Positions 29,601 to 42,120 of a stretch of 64,000 bases of DNA are shown one piece after another. The stretch comes from Sympetrum striolatum (taxonomy: Eukaryota; Arthropoda; Insecta; Odonata; Libellulidae): assembly GCA_947579665.1 (NCBI GenBank), contig OX388352.1:32854216-32918215 (forward strand), read 5' to 3'. The number at the start of each line of letters is the position of its first letter. Positions within the stretch are counted from its first letter, which is position 1. The position numbers and the translations under genes were made by a program. Under the pieces are notes generated by a model. The model did no database searches and had not been told where the DNA came from. It saw only the letters and a list, made by a program, of their open reading frames with translations.

Positions 29601-32530
29601 ACGTTGCTATTTTTGATCATATCTCGATAATATGATGAAATTTAAGGTAAAATAGAGGATAATATTGAAATTAACTAATATTATCCGCTTTCATTGCTTT
29701 TTTCGATCATATCTCAATAAAATTACCAAATGTAAGGGAAACTAGAGGAAAAAAATTGGAATATCGGTGAAATTATCCGTTTTCGATTCTTTTCTTCATC
29801 AAGCCTCGATAAAATGACGAAAATTAAGGCAATTCTGATGAACCAAATTGAAATTTCGCTATAATTATCTGTTTTCATGGCTTTTTTCGATCATAACTCT
29901 ATTAAATGATGAAAATTTAGGTAATATAGATAACAGAAATTGAACTTTCGCTAAAATTATCCGTTTTCGTTGCTTCTTTCGATCATATCTCAATAAAATG
30001 ACGATCATTCACGAAAATTAGAGGAAAAAAGTTATTATTTCAGTAAATTTACCCGTTTTCGTTGTCATTTTCGATCATATCTCGATAAAAAGACGATATT
30101 TTAGGCAATATAGAGGAAAGAAACTGAAATTTCATTGAAATTATCCGCTTACCTAGCTATTTTCGATCATAACTCGATAAAATGACGAAATTAAAGGCAA
30201 AATAAAGGAAAAATTTTTAAATTTCGCTAAAATTATCAATTATTTGTTGCATTTTTTGTACATATCACGGAATTACGACGGAAATTAAGGCAAAACAGAG
30301 GATGAAAATTGAAATTCAATAAATTAACATTTTCGTTGTTTTTTTCGATTATATCTCGATAAAATGACTGAAATTAAGGCAAAGTAGAGAATAAAAGTTG
30401 AGATTTCAATAAAATATCCATTTTTGTTGCTTTTTTCGATCACATCTCGATAAAATGACTAAATTATACGCAAAATATAGGAAAAAAATTGGAATTTCGG
30501 TGAAATTATCGGTGAATTATATATTAAACAGATAATTTCCTGATAAAATGACGAAAATTAAGAAAAATTAGAGGATAAAAGTTGAAATTTCGCTAAAATT
30601 ATCTGTTTTCGTTGCTTTTTTCGAAAATAACTCGATAAATTACAAAATATAAGGCAAACTAGAGGAAAAAAATTGGAATTTCGGTGAAATTATCCGTTTT
30701 CGATTCTTTTCTCGATCAAGCCTCGATAAAATGACGATATTTTAGGCAAAACAGAGGAAAGAATTGAAATTTTGCTAAAATTACCCGTTTTCCTTTCTTT
30801 TTTCGATCATATCTCTGAAAAATGACGGAAATTAAGGCAAACTAGAGGATGAAAATTGAAATTCGCTAAAATTATCCGTTTACGTTGCTTTTTCCGTTAA
30901 TTTCTTGATAAAATGACGAAAATTTAAAAAAAAGATGATAAAAATTAAAATTTCGCTATAATTATCCGTTTTCATGGCTTAATGCAATCATACGTCTAAC
31001 AAATGACGAAAATTTAGGTAATATAGATAACAGAACTTGAAATTTCGCTAAAATTATCCGTTTTCGTTGCTGTAAAGGATCTTATCTCGATTAAATGAAG
31101 AAATTCAAGGAAAAATAGAGGAAAAATATTTAAGTTTAGCTAAAATTATAAATTATATATTGCTTTTTTCGTACATATCTCAAAAAAAACGGCGGAAATT
31201 AAGGCAAAATAGAGGATGAAAATTGAAATTTGTTAAAATTATCCTTTTTCGTTTCTATTTTCGATTATTTCTTGATAAAATGACGAAATTTAAGGAAAAA
31301 TATAGGATAAAAATTGAAATTTCGCTAAAATTATCCGTTTTCATTGCTGTTTTCGTTTCTTTTCTTCATCAAGCCTCGATAAAATGACGACAATTAAGGC
31401 AATTCTGAGGAACAAAATTGAAATTTTCCTAAAATTATCCGCTTACCTAGCTATTTTCGATTATAACTCGATAAAATGAGGAAATTAAAGTCAAAATAAA
31501 GGAAAAATATTTAAATTTCGCTAAAATTATCAATTATTTGTTGCTTTTTTGTACATATCTCGAAATAACGACGGAAATTAAGGCAAAATAAAGAATGAAA
31601 ATTGAAATTCGCTAAAATTATCATTTTCGTTGCTTTTTTCGATAATTTCTCGATAAAATGACGAAAATTAAGGAAAAATAGAGGATAAAAATAACAAATT
31701 TCGCTAAAATTTTCCTTTTCGTTGTTTTCTTCGATTATATCTCGATAAAATGACGGAAATTATGGCAAAATAGAGGATAAAAGTTGAGATTTCAATACAA
31801 TTTCCATTTTTGTTGCTATTTTCGATCATATCTCGATAAAATTACTAAATTAAACGCAAAATAGAGGAAAAAAATTGGAATTTCGGTGAAATTATCCGTT
31901 TTCGATTCTTTTCTCGATCAAGCCACGTTAAAATGACGAAAATTAAGGCAATTTAGAGGAACAAAATTGAAATCTTGCTAAAATTATCCTTTTTCGTTGC
32001 TATTTTCGATAATTTCAGGATAAAATTACGAAATTTAAGGAAAAATAGAGGATAAAAATTGAAATTTCGCTAAAATTATCCGTTTTCATTGCTTTTTTCG
32101 ATCATATCTTGATAAAATCACGATATTTTAGGCAAAATTGAGGAATAAATTGAAATTACGGTGAAATTATCAATTATATGTTGCTTTTTTCGTACATTTC
32201 TCGAAAAAACGACGGAAATTAAGGCAAAATAGAGGATGAAAATTGAAGTTCGCTAAAATTATCCGTTTTCGTTGCTTATTTCAATAATTTCTTGATAAAA
32301 TGACGAAAATTAAGGCAAAATAGAGGAAAGAAATTGAAATTTCATTAATTATCCATTTTCGTTGCTCTTTTCGTATATATCTCACTAAAATGACGAACAT
32401 TAATGCAAAATAGAGGAAAACAATTCAGTTTTCAGTAAATTTTTCCGTATTCGTTGCCTTTTGCGATCATATCTCGATAAATTGACGATATTTTAGGCAA
32501 AAGAGAGGAACGAAATTGAAGCTCCGGTGA
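26690..32530. repeat. tandem higher-order satellite unit, ~2.94-3.03 kb, two copies
   Basis: 26690-29600 is followed directly by its near copy at 29724-32530. ACCAAATGTA is at 26691 and 29725 (offset 3034). GTGAATTATATATTAAACAG is at 27571 and 30512 (offset 2941). The 93-bp change comes from one whole monomer, present at about 27303-27395 in the first copy and missing near 30320 in the second. The non-satellite-like junction GTGAATTATATATTAAACAG marks both copies. Confidence 0.87.
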
Positions 32531-35500
32531 AATTATCCGCTTACGTTGCTATATTTGATCATATCTCGATAATATGATGAAATTTAAGGCAAAATAGAGG
32601 ATAAAATTGAAATTAACTAATAATATCCGCTTTCATTGCATTTTTCGATCAAATCTCAATAAAATGACATAATGTAAGGCAAACTAGAGGAAAAAAATTT
32701 GAATATCGGTGAAATTATCCGTTTTCGATTCTTTTCTTCATCAAGCCTCGATAAAATGACGAAAATTATGGCAATTCTGAGGAAAAAAATTGAAATTTTC
32801 CTAAAATTATCCGTTTTCCTTGCTTTTTACGATAATTTCTTGATAAAAAGACGAATATTAAGGCAAAATAGAGGATAAAAATTGAAATTTCGCTATAATT
32901 ATCCGTTTTCATGGCTTTTTTCGATCATAACTCTATTGTATGATGAAAATTTAGGTAATATAGATAACAGAAATTGAAATTTCGCTAAAATTATCCGTTT
33001 TCGTTGCCTTTTTCGATCATATCTCAATAAACTGACGATGATTCACGAAAAATAGAGGAAAAAAGTTCTTATTTCTATATTTATCCGTTTTCGTTGTCTT
33101 TTTCGATCATATCTCAATAAAAAGACGATATTTTAGGCAATATAGAGGAAAAAAAACTGAAATTTCATTGAAATTATCCGCTTACCTAGCTATTTTCGAT
33201 CATAACTCGATAAAATGGCGAAATTAAAGGCAAAATAAAGGAAAAATATTTAAATTTCGCTAAAATTATCAATTATTTGTTGCTTTTTTTGTACATATCT
33301 CGAAATAACGACGGAAAATAAGGCAAAATAGAGGATGAAAATTGAAATTCGCTAAAATTATCATTTTTGTTGCTTTTTTCGATAATTTCTCGATAAAATG
33401 ACGAAAATTAAGGAAAAATAGAGGATAAAAATAACAAATTTCGCTAATATTATCCTTTTCGTTGTTTTTTTCGATTATATCTCGATAAAATGACGGAAAT
33501 TATGGCAAAATAGAGGATAAAAGTTGAGATTTCAATAAAATTTCCATTTTTGTTGCTTTCTTCGATAATTTCTTGATAAAAAGAAGAATATTATGGCTAA
33601 ATAGAGGTGAAAAATTGAAATTCCGCTATAATTACCCGTTTTCATGGCTTTTTTCAATCATATCTATATAAAATGACGAAAATTTAGGTAATATAGATAA
33701 CAGAAATTGAAATTTCGCTACAATTATCCGTTTTCGTTGCTTTTTTCAATCATATCTCGATGAAATTACGATAATTAAGGCATATAGTGGATGAATATTG
33801 AAATTCGGTAAAATTATCCGTTTTTGTTTTTTTTTTCGATAATTTCTTGATAAAATGACAAAATTAAGAAAAATTAGAGGATAAAAGTTGAAATTTCGCT
33901 AAAATTATCTGTTTTCATGGCTTTTTTCGATCATAACTCTATTAAATGATGAAGATTTAGGTAATATAGATAACAGAAATTGAAATTTCGCTAATATTTT
34001 CCGTTTTCGTTGTATATATTCGATCATATCTCGATAAAATGACGATATTTAAGTTAGAATAGAGGATGAAAATTGAGATTCGCTAAAATCACCCATTTTC
34101 GTTGCTTTTTCCGGGAATTTCTTGATAAAATGACGAAAATTAAGGCAAAATAGAGGATAAAAATTGAAATTTCATTAACATTATCCATTTTCGTTGCTCT
34201 TTTCGTACATATCTCAATTAAATGACGAACATTATTGCAAAATAGAGGAAAAAAACTGAAATTACGCTAAATCTATCCACTTTCGATGCTTTTTTCGATC
34301 ATATATCTACAAAATGAAAAAACCTTTAAGGAAAAGTAGATGAAGAAAATTAAAATTTCGGAGAAATCATCCGTTTCTGATGCTTTTCTCGATCATATCT
34401 CGATAAAAGGACGAAAATTAAGGTAAAATAGAGGATAAAAATTGAAATTTCGCTAAAATTATCCGTTTTCGTAATTTTTTTCGATCAGATCTTGATAAAA
34501 TGAAGAAATTCAAGGTAAAATACAGGAAAAATATTTAAATTTCGCTAAAATTATAAATTATTAGTTGCTTTTTTCGTACATATCTCGAAAAAACGGCGGA
34601 AATTAAGGCAAAATAGAGGATGAAAATTGAAATTCGCTAAAATTATCCTTTTTCGTTGCTATTTTCGATAATTTCAGGATAAAATTACGAAATTTAAGGA
34701 AAAATAGAGGATAAAAATTGAAATTTCGCTAAAATTATCCGTTTTCATTGCTTTTTTCGATCATATCTTGATAAAATCACGATATTTTAGGCAAAATAGA
34801 GGAATAAATTGAAATTACGGTGAAATTATCAATTATTTGTTACTTTTCTCGTACATTTTTCGAAAAAACAACGGAAATTAAGGCAGAATAGAGGATGAAA
34901 ATTGAAATTCGCTAAAATTATCCGTTTTCGTTGCTTTTTTCGATAATTTCTTGATAAAATGCTAAAATTAAGGCAAAATAGAGGAAAACAATTGAAATTT
35001 CATTAACATTATCCATTTTCGTTGCTCTTTTCGTATATATCTCAATTAAATGACGAACAATAATGCAAAATAGAGGAAAACAATTCAGATTTCAGTAAAT
35101 TTTTCCGTATTCGTTGCCTTTTGCGATCATATCTCGATAAATTGACGATATTTTAGGCAAAAGAGAGGAACGAAATTGAAATTCCGGTGAAATTATCAGC
35201 TTACGTTGCTATTTTTGATCATATCTCGATAATATGATGAAATTTAAGGCAAAATAGAGGATCAAATTGAAATTAAATAATGTTATCCGCTTTCATTGCT
35301 TTTTTCGATCATATCCCAATAAAATGACAAAATGTAAGGGAAACTAGAGGAAAAAAATTGGAATATCGGTGAAATTATCCGTTTTCGATTCTTTTCTTCA
35401 TCAAGCCTCGAAAAAATGACGAAAATTAAGGCAATTCTGAGGAACAAAATTGAAATTTTCCTAAAATTATCCGCTTACCTAGCTATTTTCGATTATAACT

Positions 35501-38500
35501 CCATAAAATGACGAAATTAAAGGCAAAATAAAGGAAAAATATTTAAATTTCGCTAAAATTATCAATTATTTGTTGCTTTTTTTGTACATATCTCGAAATA
35601 ACGACGGAAATTAAGGCAAAATAGAGAATGAAAATTGAAATTCGCTAAAATTATCATTTTCGTTGTTTTTTTCGATTATATCTCGATAAAATGACGGAAA
35701 TTAAGGCAAAATAGAGGGTAAAAGTTGAGATTTCAATAAAATTTCCATTTTTGTTGCTTTTTTCGATCATATCTCGATAAAATGACTAAATTAAACGCAA
35801 AATAGAGGAAAAAAATTGGAATTTCGGTGAAATTATCCGTTTTCGATTCTTTTCTCGATATAGCCTCGATAAAATGACGAACATTAAGGCAATTTTGTGG
35901 AACATATTGAAATCTTGCTAAAATTATCCTTTTTCGTTGCTATTTTCGATAATTTCTTGATAAAATTACGAAATTTAAGGAAAAATAGAGGATAAAAATT
36001 GAAATTTCGCTAAAATTATCCGTTTTCATTGCTTTTTTCGATCATATCTTGATAAAATCACGATATTTTAGGCAAAATAGAGGAATAAATTGAAATTACG
36101 GTGAAATTATCAATTATTTGTTGCTTTTTTCGTACATTTTTCGAAAAAACAACGGAAATTAAGTTAGAATAGAGAATGAAAATTGAAATTCGCTAAAATT
36201 ATCCTTTTTCGTTGCTTTTTTCGATAATTTCTTGATAAAATGCTAAAATTAAGGCAAAATAGAGGAAAACAATTGAAATTTCATTAACATTATCCGTTTT
36301 CGTTGCTCTTTTCGTATATATCTCAATTAAATGACGAACATTAATGCAAAATAGAGGAAAACAATTCAGATTTCAGTAAATTTTTCCGTATTCGTTGCCT
36401 TTTGCGATCATATCTCGATAAATTGAGGATATTTTACGCAAAAGGGAGGAACGAAATTGAAATTCCGGTGAAATTATCCGCTTACGTTGCTATTTTTGAT
36501 CATATCTCGATAATATGATGAAATTTAAGGCAAAATAGAGGATAATATTGAAATTAACTAATATTAGCCGTTTTCATTGATTTTTTCGATCATATCTCAA
36601 TAAAATTACAAAATGTAAGGGAAACTAGAGGAAAAAAATTGGAATATCGGTGAAATTATCCGTTTTCGATTCTTTTCTTCATCAAGCCTCGATAAAATGA
36701 CGAAAATTAAGGCAATTCTGAGGAATAATATTGAAATTTTCCTAAAATTATCCGCTTACCTAGCTATTTTCGATCATAACTCGATAAAATGACGAAATTA
36801 AAGGCAAAATAAAGGAAAAATATTTAAATTTCGCTAAAACTATCAATTATTTGTTGCTTTTTTTGTACATATCTCGAAATAACGACGGAAATTAAGGCAA
36901 AATAGAGGATGAAAATTGAAATTCGCTAAATTAACATTTTCGTTGCTTTTTTCGATAATTCCTCGATAAAATGACGAAAATTAAGGAAAAATAGAGGATA
37001 AAAATAACAAATTTCGCTAAAATTATCCTTTTCGTTGTTTTTTTCGATTATATCTCGATAAAATGACGGAAATTAAGGCAAAATAGAGGATAAAAGTTGA
37101 GATTTCAATAAAATCTCCATTTTTGTTGCTTTTTTCGATCATATCTCGATAAAATTACTAAATTATACGCAAAATTGAGGAAAAAAATTGGAATATCGGT
37201 GAAATTATCCGTTTTCGATTCTTTTCTTCATCAAGCCTCGATAAAATGACGAAAATTAGGGCAATTCTGAGGAAAAAAATTGAAATTTCCCTAAAATTAT
37301 CCGTTTTCCTTGCTATTTACGATAAATTCTTGATAAAAAGACGAATATTACGGCAAAATAGAGGATAAAAATTGAAATTTCGCTTTAATTATCCGTTTTC
37401 ATGGCTTTTTTCGATCATAACTCTATTAAATGATGAAAATTTGGGTTATATAGATAACAGAAATTGAAATTTCGCTAAAATTATCCGTTTTCGTTGCCCT
37501 TTTCGATCATATCTCAATAAACTGACAATCATTCACGAAAAATAGAGGAAAAAAGTTCTTATTTCTAAATTTATCCGTTTTCGTTGTCTTTTTCGATCAT
37601 ATCTCGATAAAAAGACGATATTTTAGGCAATATAGAGGAAAAAAACCTAAATTTCATTGAAATTATCCACTATTTTCGATCTTAACTCGATAAAATTACA
37701 AAATTTAAGGCAAACTAGAGGAAAAAAATTGGAATTTCGGTGAAATTATCCGTTTATTAAATGATGAAAATTTAGGTAATATAGATATTAGAAATTGAAA
37801 TTTTGCTAAAATTATCCGTTTTCGTTGCCTTTTTCGATCATATCTCAATAAACTGACGATCATTCACGAAAAATAGAGGAAAAAAGTTCTTATTTCTAAA
37901 TTTATCCGTTTTCGTTGTCTTTTTCGATCATATCTCATCTCATAGAGGAAAAATATTTAAGTTTCGCTAAAATTATAAATTATATGTTGCTTTTTTCGTA
38001 CATATCTCGAAAAAACGGAGGAAATTAAGGCAAAATAGAGGGAAACAATTGAAATTTCATTAACATTATCCGTTTTCGTTGCTCTTTTCGTATATATCTC
38101 AATTAAATGACGAACATTAATGCAAAATAGAGGAAAACAATTCAGATTTCAGTAAATTTTTCGTATTCGTTGCCTTTTGCGATCATATCTCGATAAATTG
38201 AGGATATTTTACGCAAAAGAGAAGAACGAAAATGAAATTCCGGTGAAATTATCCGCTTACGTTGCTATTTTTGATCATATCTCGATAATATGATGAAATT
38301 TAAGGTAAAATAAAGGATAATATTGAAATTAACTAATATTATCCGCTTTCATTGCTTTTTTCGATCATATCTCAATAAAATTACCAAATGTAAGGGAAAC
38401 TAGAGGAAAAAAATTGGAATATCGGTGAAATTATCCGTTTTCGATTCTTTTCTTCATCAAGCCTCGATAAAATGACGAAAATTAAGGCATTCTGATGAAC

Positions 38501-39946
38501 AAAATTGAAATTTCGCTATAATTATCTGTTTTCATGGCTTTTTTCGATCATAACTCTATTAAATGATGAAAATTTAGGTAATATAGATAACAGAAATTGA
38601 AATTTCGCTAAAATTATCCGTTTTCGTTCCTTTTTTAGATCATATCTCGATACAATTTCGAATATTAACGCAAAATAGAGGATAAAAATTGAAATTTAGC
38701 TAAAATATTTTGTTTTCGTTATTTTTTCCGATCACTTCCCGATAAAATGAAGAAATTTAAGGCTAAATAGAGGAATAATATTTAAATTTTGCTAAAATTA
38801 TCATTTATTTTTTGCTTTTTTCGTACATATCACAAAAAACGACGGAAATTAAGGCCAAATAGAGGATGCAAATTGAAATTCGCTAAAATTATCCGTTTTC
38901 GTTGCTTTTTTCGACAATTTCATGATAAAATGACGAAAATTAAGGCAAAATAGAGGATAAAAAATTTAATTTCCCGAGTATTATCCATTTTCGTTGCTCT
39001 TTTCGTACATATCTCAATTAAATGACAAACATTAATGCAAAATAGAGAATATAAATTGAAATTTCGCTAAAATTGTCCGTTTTCCTTGCTTTTTTTCGAT
39101 CATATCTCTATAAAATGATGAAAATTTAGGTAATATAGGTAACTGAAATTGGAATTTAACTATATGTATCCGTTTTCGTTGCTTTACTAGATCATATCTC
39201 GATAAAATGACTAATATTAACGCTAAATAGAGGATAAAAATTGAAATTTCGCTAAAATTATCCGTTTCCGTTGCCTTTTTCGATCATACCTCGATAAAAT
39301 GACGATATTTTAGGGAAAATAGAGGAAAAAATTGAAATTGCGGTGAAATTATCTATTACTTGTTGCTTTTTTCGTACATATCTCAATAAAACGACGGAAA
39401 TTAAGGCAAAATAGAGCATGAATATTGAAATTTGCTAAAATTATCCGTTTTCGTTGCTTATTTCAATAATTTCTTGATAAAATGACGAAAATTAAAGCAA
39501 AATAGAGGATAAAAATTGAAATTTCATTAACATTATCCATTTTCGTTGCTCTTTTCGTACATATCTCAATTAAATGACGAACATTAATGCAAAATAGAAG
39601 AAAAAAATTGATATTTCGCTAAATTCATCCGCTTTCGATGCTTTGTTCGATCATATGTCGATAAAAATGACGAAAATTACGGTAAAATAGAGGATAAAAA
39701 TTAAACTTTCGCTAAAATTATCCGTTTTTGTTATATTATCCGATCATATCTTGATAAATTGAAGAAATTAAAGGCAAAATAGAGGATAAATATTTGAATT
39801 TCGCTAAAATTATAAATTTTGTGTTGCTTTTTTCGTACTTATGTCGAAAAAACGACGGAAATGAAGGCATAATAGAGGATTAAAATTAAAATTACGCTTA
39901 CATTATACGTTTCCGTTGCCTTTTTCGATGATTTCTCGATGAAAAG

Positions 39947-40170
39947 AAAGATGTTGGTGACAGTGATAAGGATTAATTATACAATAATGCAAATATTACT
40001 TATCGTATGTCATTGTCGAAAATTGCTAAACTGGAAGTTTAATAAAAAAATCGAAAAATTATTTATGCGCTATATTTTGACTTTTTTCGAAAGGAATGAA
40101 ATTAATTTTCATTATTTTCCTACGGCATTTGAAACATAGAGTGACTTCGTTATTAAAAATCAAAATAAGA
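39947..40170. other. satellite edge, unassigned
   Basis: The monomer pattern stops after TTCTCGATGAAAAG at about 39946. The next 225 bp have no monomer match and no recognised gene. A 66-codon plus-strand open frame here (39939-40139) starts inside the satellite and has no recognisable protein features. Confidence 0.6.
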
Positions 40171-40649
40171 ACCATTTTTACATACTCCAAAAGTTTGAAA
40201 CTGTTAGGTTACTTATAAATAGGAAAAATATCAAAGTTAATGCAATATTGGAACATGAATATTTAAACATTTCTTTAATTATTATAAATAGAAAAGATAT
40301 TTGGTTAAAAAGTTAACATTTATTTTTTTAACCCGCCTTCCTAGGTAAAGTAGACTTTTTCTAAATATAGTATAAGTATGATACTGATTTATACCTCAAC
40401 TTATGGTAATGTTACTGTTTACTTAGGGATATTTTTATTTTTCAGTTAAAAAAAGTTCACATTTTTCTGGAGAAGCAGCATTAATGTCAATGTTTAATAA
40501 CGAAAGTACCAATTTTCCTCGAGAGATGGCATTAGCGGCGAAGATTGTAAAAACAAAAGTTCCAATTTTCCTCAAGAGATGGCATTAGTGGCGAAGTTTA
40601 TAAACCAAAGTTCCAATTTTCCTCAAGAGATGGCATTAGTGTCGAAGTG
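40171..40649 (+). repeat. dispersed repeat, copy 1, with 51-bp minisatellite 3' end
   Basis: This 480-bp block matches 63506-64000 in the same orientation at an offset of 23335 (checked at ACCATTTTTACATACTCC and at ACCCGCCTTCCTAGGTAAAG), with only scattered substitutions. Its last part, about 40499-40649, is three copies of a 51-bp unit containing CCAATTTTCCTCAAGAGATG. It is probably a non-autonomous mobile element, because two copies share the same left edge next to unrelated flanks. No terminal inverted repeat or target duplication was found, so the class is unknown. Confidence 0.8.
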
Positions 40650-41452
40650 TATTATATAGTACATTTAATGTATCGAATGTCAATTCAATTATGGCTATCG
40701 ATCTCGGTATGGACAATACACGGAGATCGTGACAATTTGACTTTATTTGAGATTTGACAATAGAGAAAAAAGATATAAAGATTCCTTCTATAGAAAGAGG
40801 AGATATAATAATTCTAATATATAAATAATCGCTTCTTGTCTGGCAATGGCGTATGACTTAATGAGAACGTCAGAGACGATAACAGGTATGAGGGATGTCG
40901 GTGTGTTCTTTCTTACACACCACTTCCGGATTATAAAGCCGATACATTAAATGTAAAAATGATCATCAAAAAAATTGCGCATTGCTGGAAAAAATTACTC
41001 ATGTATAAAGGGTAGATCTATGATACAATTTGATGTAAATATCATTGCCACAAGTTGCAATGTATTGGAGAAATTAGATGATTAAATACAATGTGACGTC
41101 ACCATTCTGCTGGTTGCGTACTCAATTTTCGTTTTGCATCGCTGCAAGTGCAATTGAAAAGACTTGGAAGAAATAAATAAATAGGAAGTTAGTGCATAAA
41201 ATTGACTACGAACTGTGTTAAAAACCATGTTTCTACGTAGCAAAGTTACGAAGAATATTATATTAATTGTAGAATATTGTATTAATTATTGATATTTTAA
41301 AGAATAATTATTAATTATTGATATATTTTAGAAGTAAACGTCACGAAAAAGATTCGATTCCCATGAATACATCGAAAATTGCAAAGGTCTATTTACTGAT
41401 CGAACTTTTAAAAATTAAACTTTTACATTAACGCTATATTTTAAAACTTACG
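40650..41452. other. unassigned 0.8-kb spacer
   Basis: AT-rich DNA between oppositely oriented minisatellite segments. No open frame of note, no RNA gene and no repeat shared with the rest of the window was recognised. Confidence 0.5.
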
Positions 41453-41531
41453 AGGAAAATTGGAACTTTTTTTTATAAATTTCGCCACTAATGACATCTC
41501 TTGAGGAAAATTGGAACTTTTGTTTATAAAC
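41453..41531 (-). repeat. 51-bp minisatellite, left remnant beside Copia
   Basis: About one and a half units of the 51-bp minisatellite, in reverse orientation relative to the copy at 40.5 kb (CATCTCTTGAGGAAAATTGG). It ends in TAAAC, the target-site duplication of the Copia element that follows. The array therefore originally continued into the units at 46174-46690. Confidence 0.85.
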
Positions 41532-41744
41532 TGTTAAATAAAATTGCGTATGGTATCTTCCGTGGTCCAATTTGTAAATAACTTCCAATTGTATCTTCCT
41601 TTTAAACCATTTTATTTAAGTAGTAAGAGACATCAGGCCATTCCAACATTAACAAGAAAGACTATATATGCTTTGTCTTCTTTTAAAGCAAAACACATCA
41701 CCAAGCGTGATGTAGCAACATGTATGGCAAATTGGTATTCAACA
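41532..41744 (-). repeat. 3' LTR of Copia element
   Basis: 213 bp, TGTTAAAT at the left edge and TATTCAACA at the right edge in plus-strand reading. It matches the LTR at 45968-46173 along its full length, apart from scattered substitutions and a small insertion around AAGAAAGACTATATATGC. Confidence 0.95.
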
Positions 41745-41755
41745 CCCCCCCTCAA
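41745..41755 (-). other. polypurine tract of Copia element
   Basis: On the minus strand TTGAGGGGGGG directly precedes the 3' LTR, the position and composition expected of the plus-strand DNA primer site in LTR retrotransposons. Confidence 0.85.
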
Positions 41756-41865
41756 TTTGACAATATTCCAATGAACCATTGATTAAATACAAAACATTTC
41801 TATTCTAACAAACACAATTGTCTCAAACATTATAATTAACCTTGGATCAGGTTACTCACACAAAC

Positions 41866-42120
41866 TTAATTTAAGTTATCTCTTAATTTACAAAAACGTG
41901 TAGTTCCAAGAGGCTTGGTAAACAGAACAGCCTTTTGATCTTCTGATGGCACATATTTAACTTCAAAGATTTCTTTCTGTTTAAGATCACATAAAAAATA
42001 ATATTTCACTTCAATGTGTTTCATTCTCCGGTATCTATGTTTTGACAACAAGTGAATACAGGACTGATTGTCCTCAAACAAGGTAATTGGCATCCTGATA
42101 TCAATATTGCTGGTTTGCAT
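41866..42120 (-). pseudogene. Copia RNase H C-terminal fragment
   Basis: This frame carries the end of a Copia RNase H: FEDNQSCIHLLSK at about 42040-42078, then RRMKHIEVKYYF, KYVPSEDQKA and FTKPLG, ending at a TAA near 41866. These match the conserved D-N-Q, K-H-I-x-x-K-Y and F-T-K-P-L blocks of the family. It is joined to reverse transcriptase out of frame at about 42080-42110. The stretch that normally lies between (roughly 200 residues, including the rest of RNase H) is missing. RNase H normally degrades the RNA strand of the RNA-DNA hybrid; this copy lacks most of the domain. Confidence 0.9.

Larger units (their letters stand above)
1..39946. repeat. AT-rich satellite array, ~91-93-bp monomer
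   Basis: The whole stretch is built from diverged copies of one monomer of about 91-93 bp, roughly 430 copies. Landmarks recurring in order are a T-rich block (ATTATCCGTTTTCGTTGC, then TTTTTTCGATCATATCTCG), a core ATAAAATGACGAAAATTAAGG, then GCAAAATAGAGGATAAAAAT and TGAAATTTCGCTAAA. The spacing between successive TTTTCGTTG motifs at 7021 and 7112 is 91 bp. Several monomer classes recur: one with TTCTTTTCTCGATCAAGCC, one with CGTACATATCTCGAAAAAAC, and one with ATCTATATAAAATG followed by TAGATAACAG. They recur in a fixed order inside larger blocks. No gene, transposon or RNA gene was recognised inside. Short minus-strand open frames (for example around 7293-7571 and 18185-18463) are by-products of the monomer and repeat with it. 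A pericentromeric or heterochromatic location is inferred, not shown. Confidence 0.97.

Noticed and set aside
1..39946. A CENP-B-box-like motif in the TTTCGCTAAAATTATCCG part of the monomer.
   Set aside because: TTCG is present but the required CGGG at the right spacing is not, so it does not meet the core CENP-B box pattern.
1..39946. CRISPR-like regular repeats.
   Set aside because: Units are contiguous and diverged along their full length, without unique spacers, and the DNA is eukaryotic.
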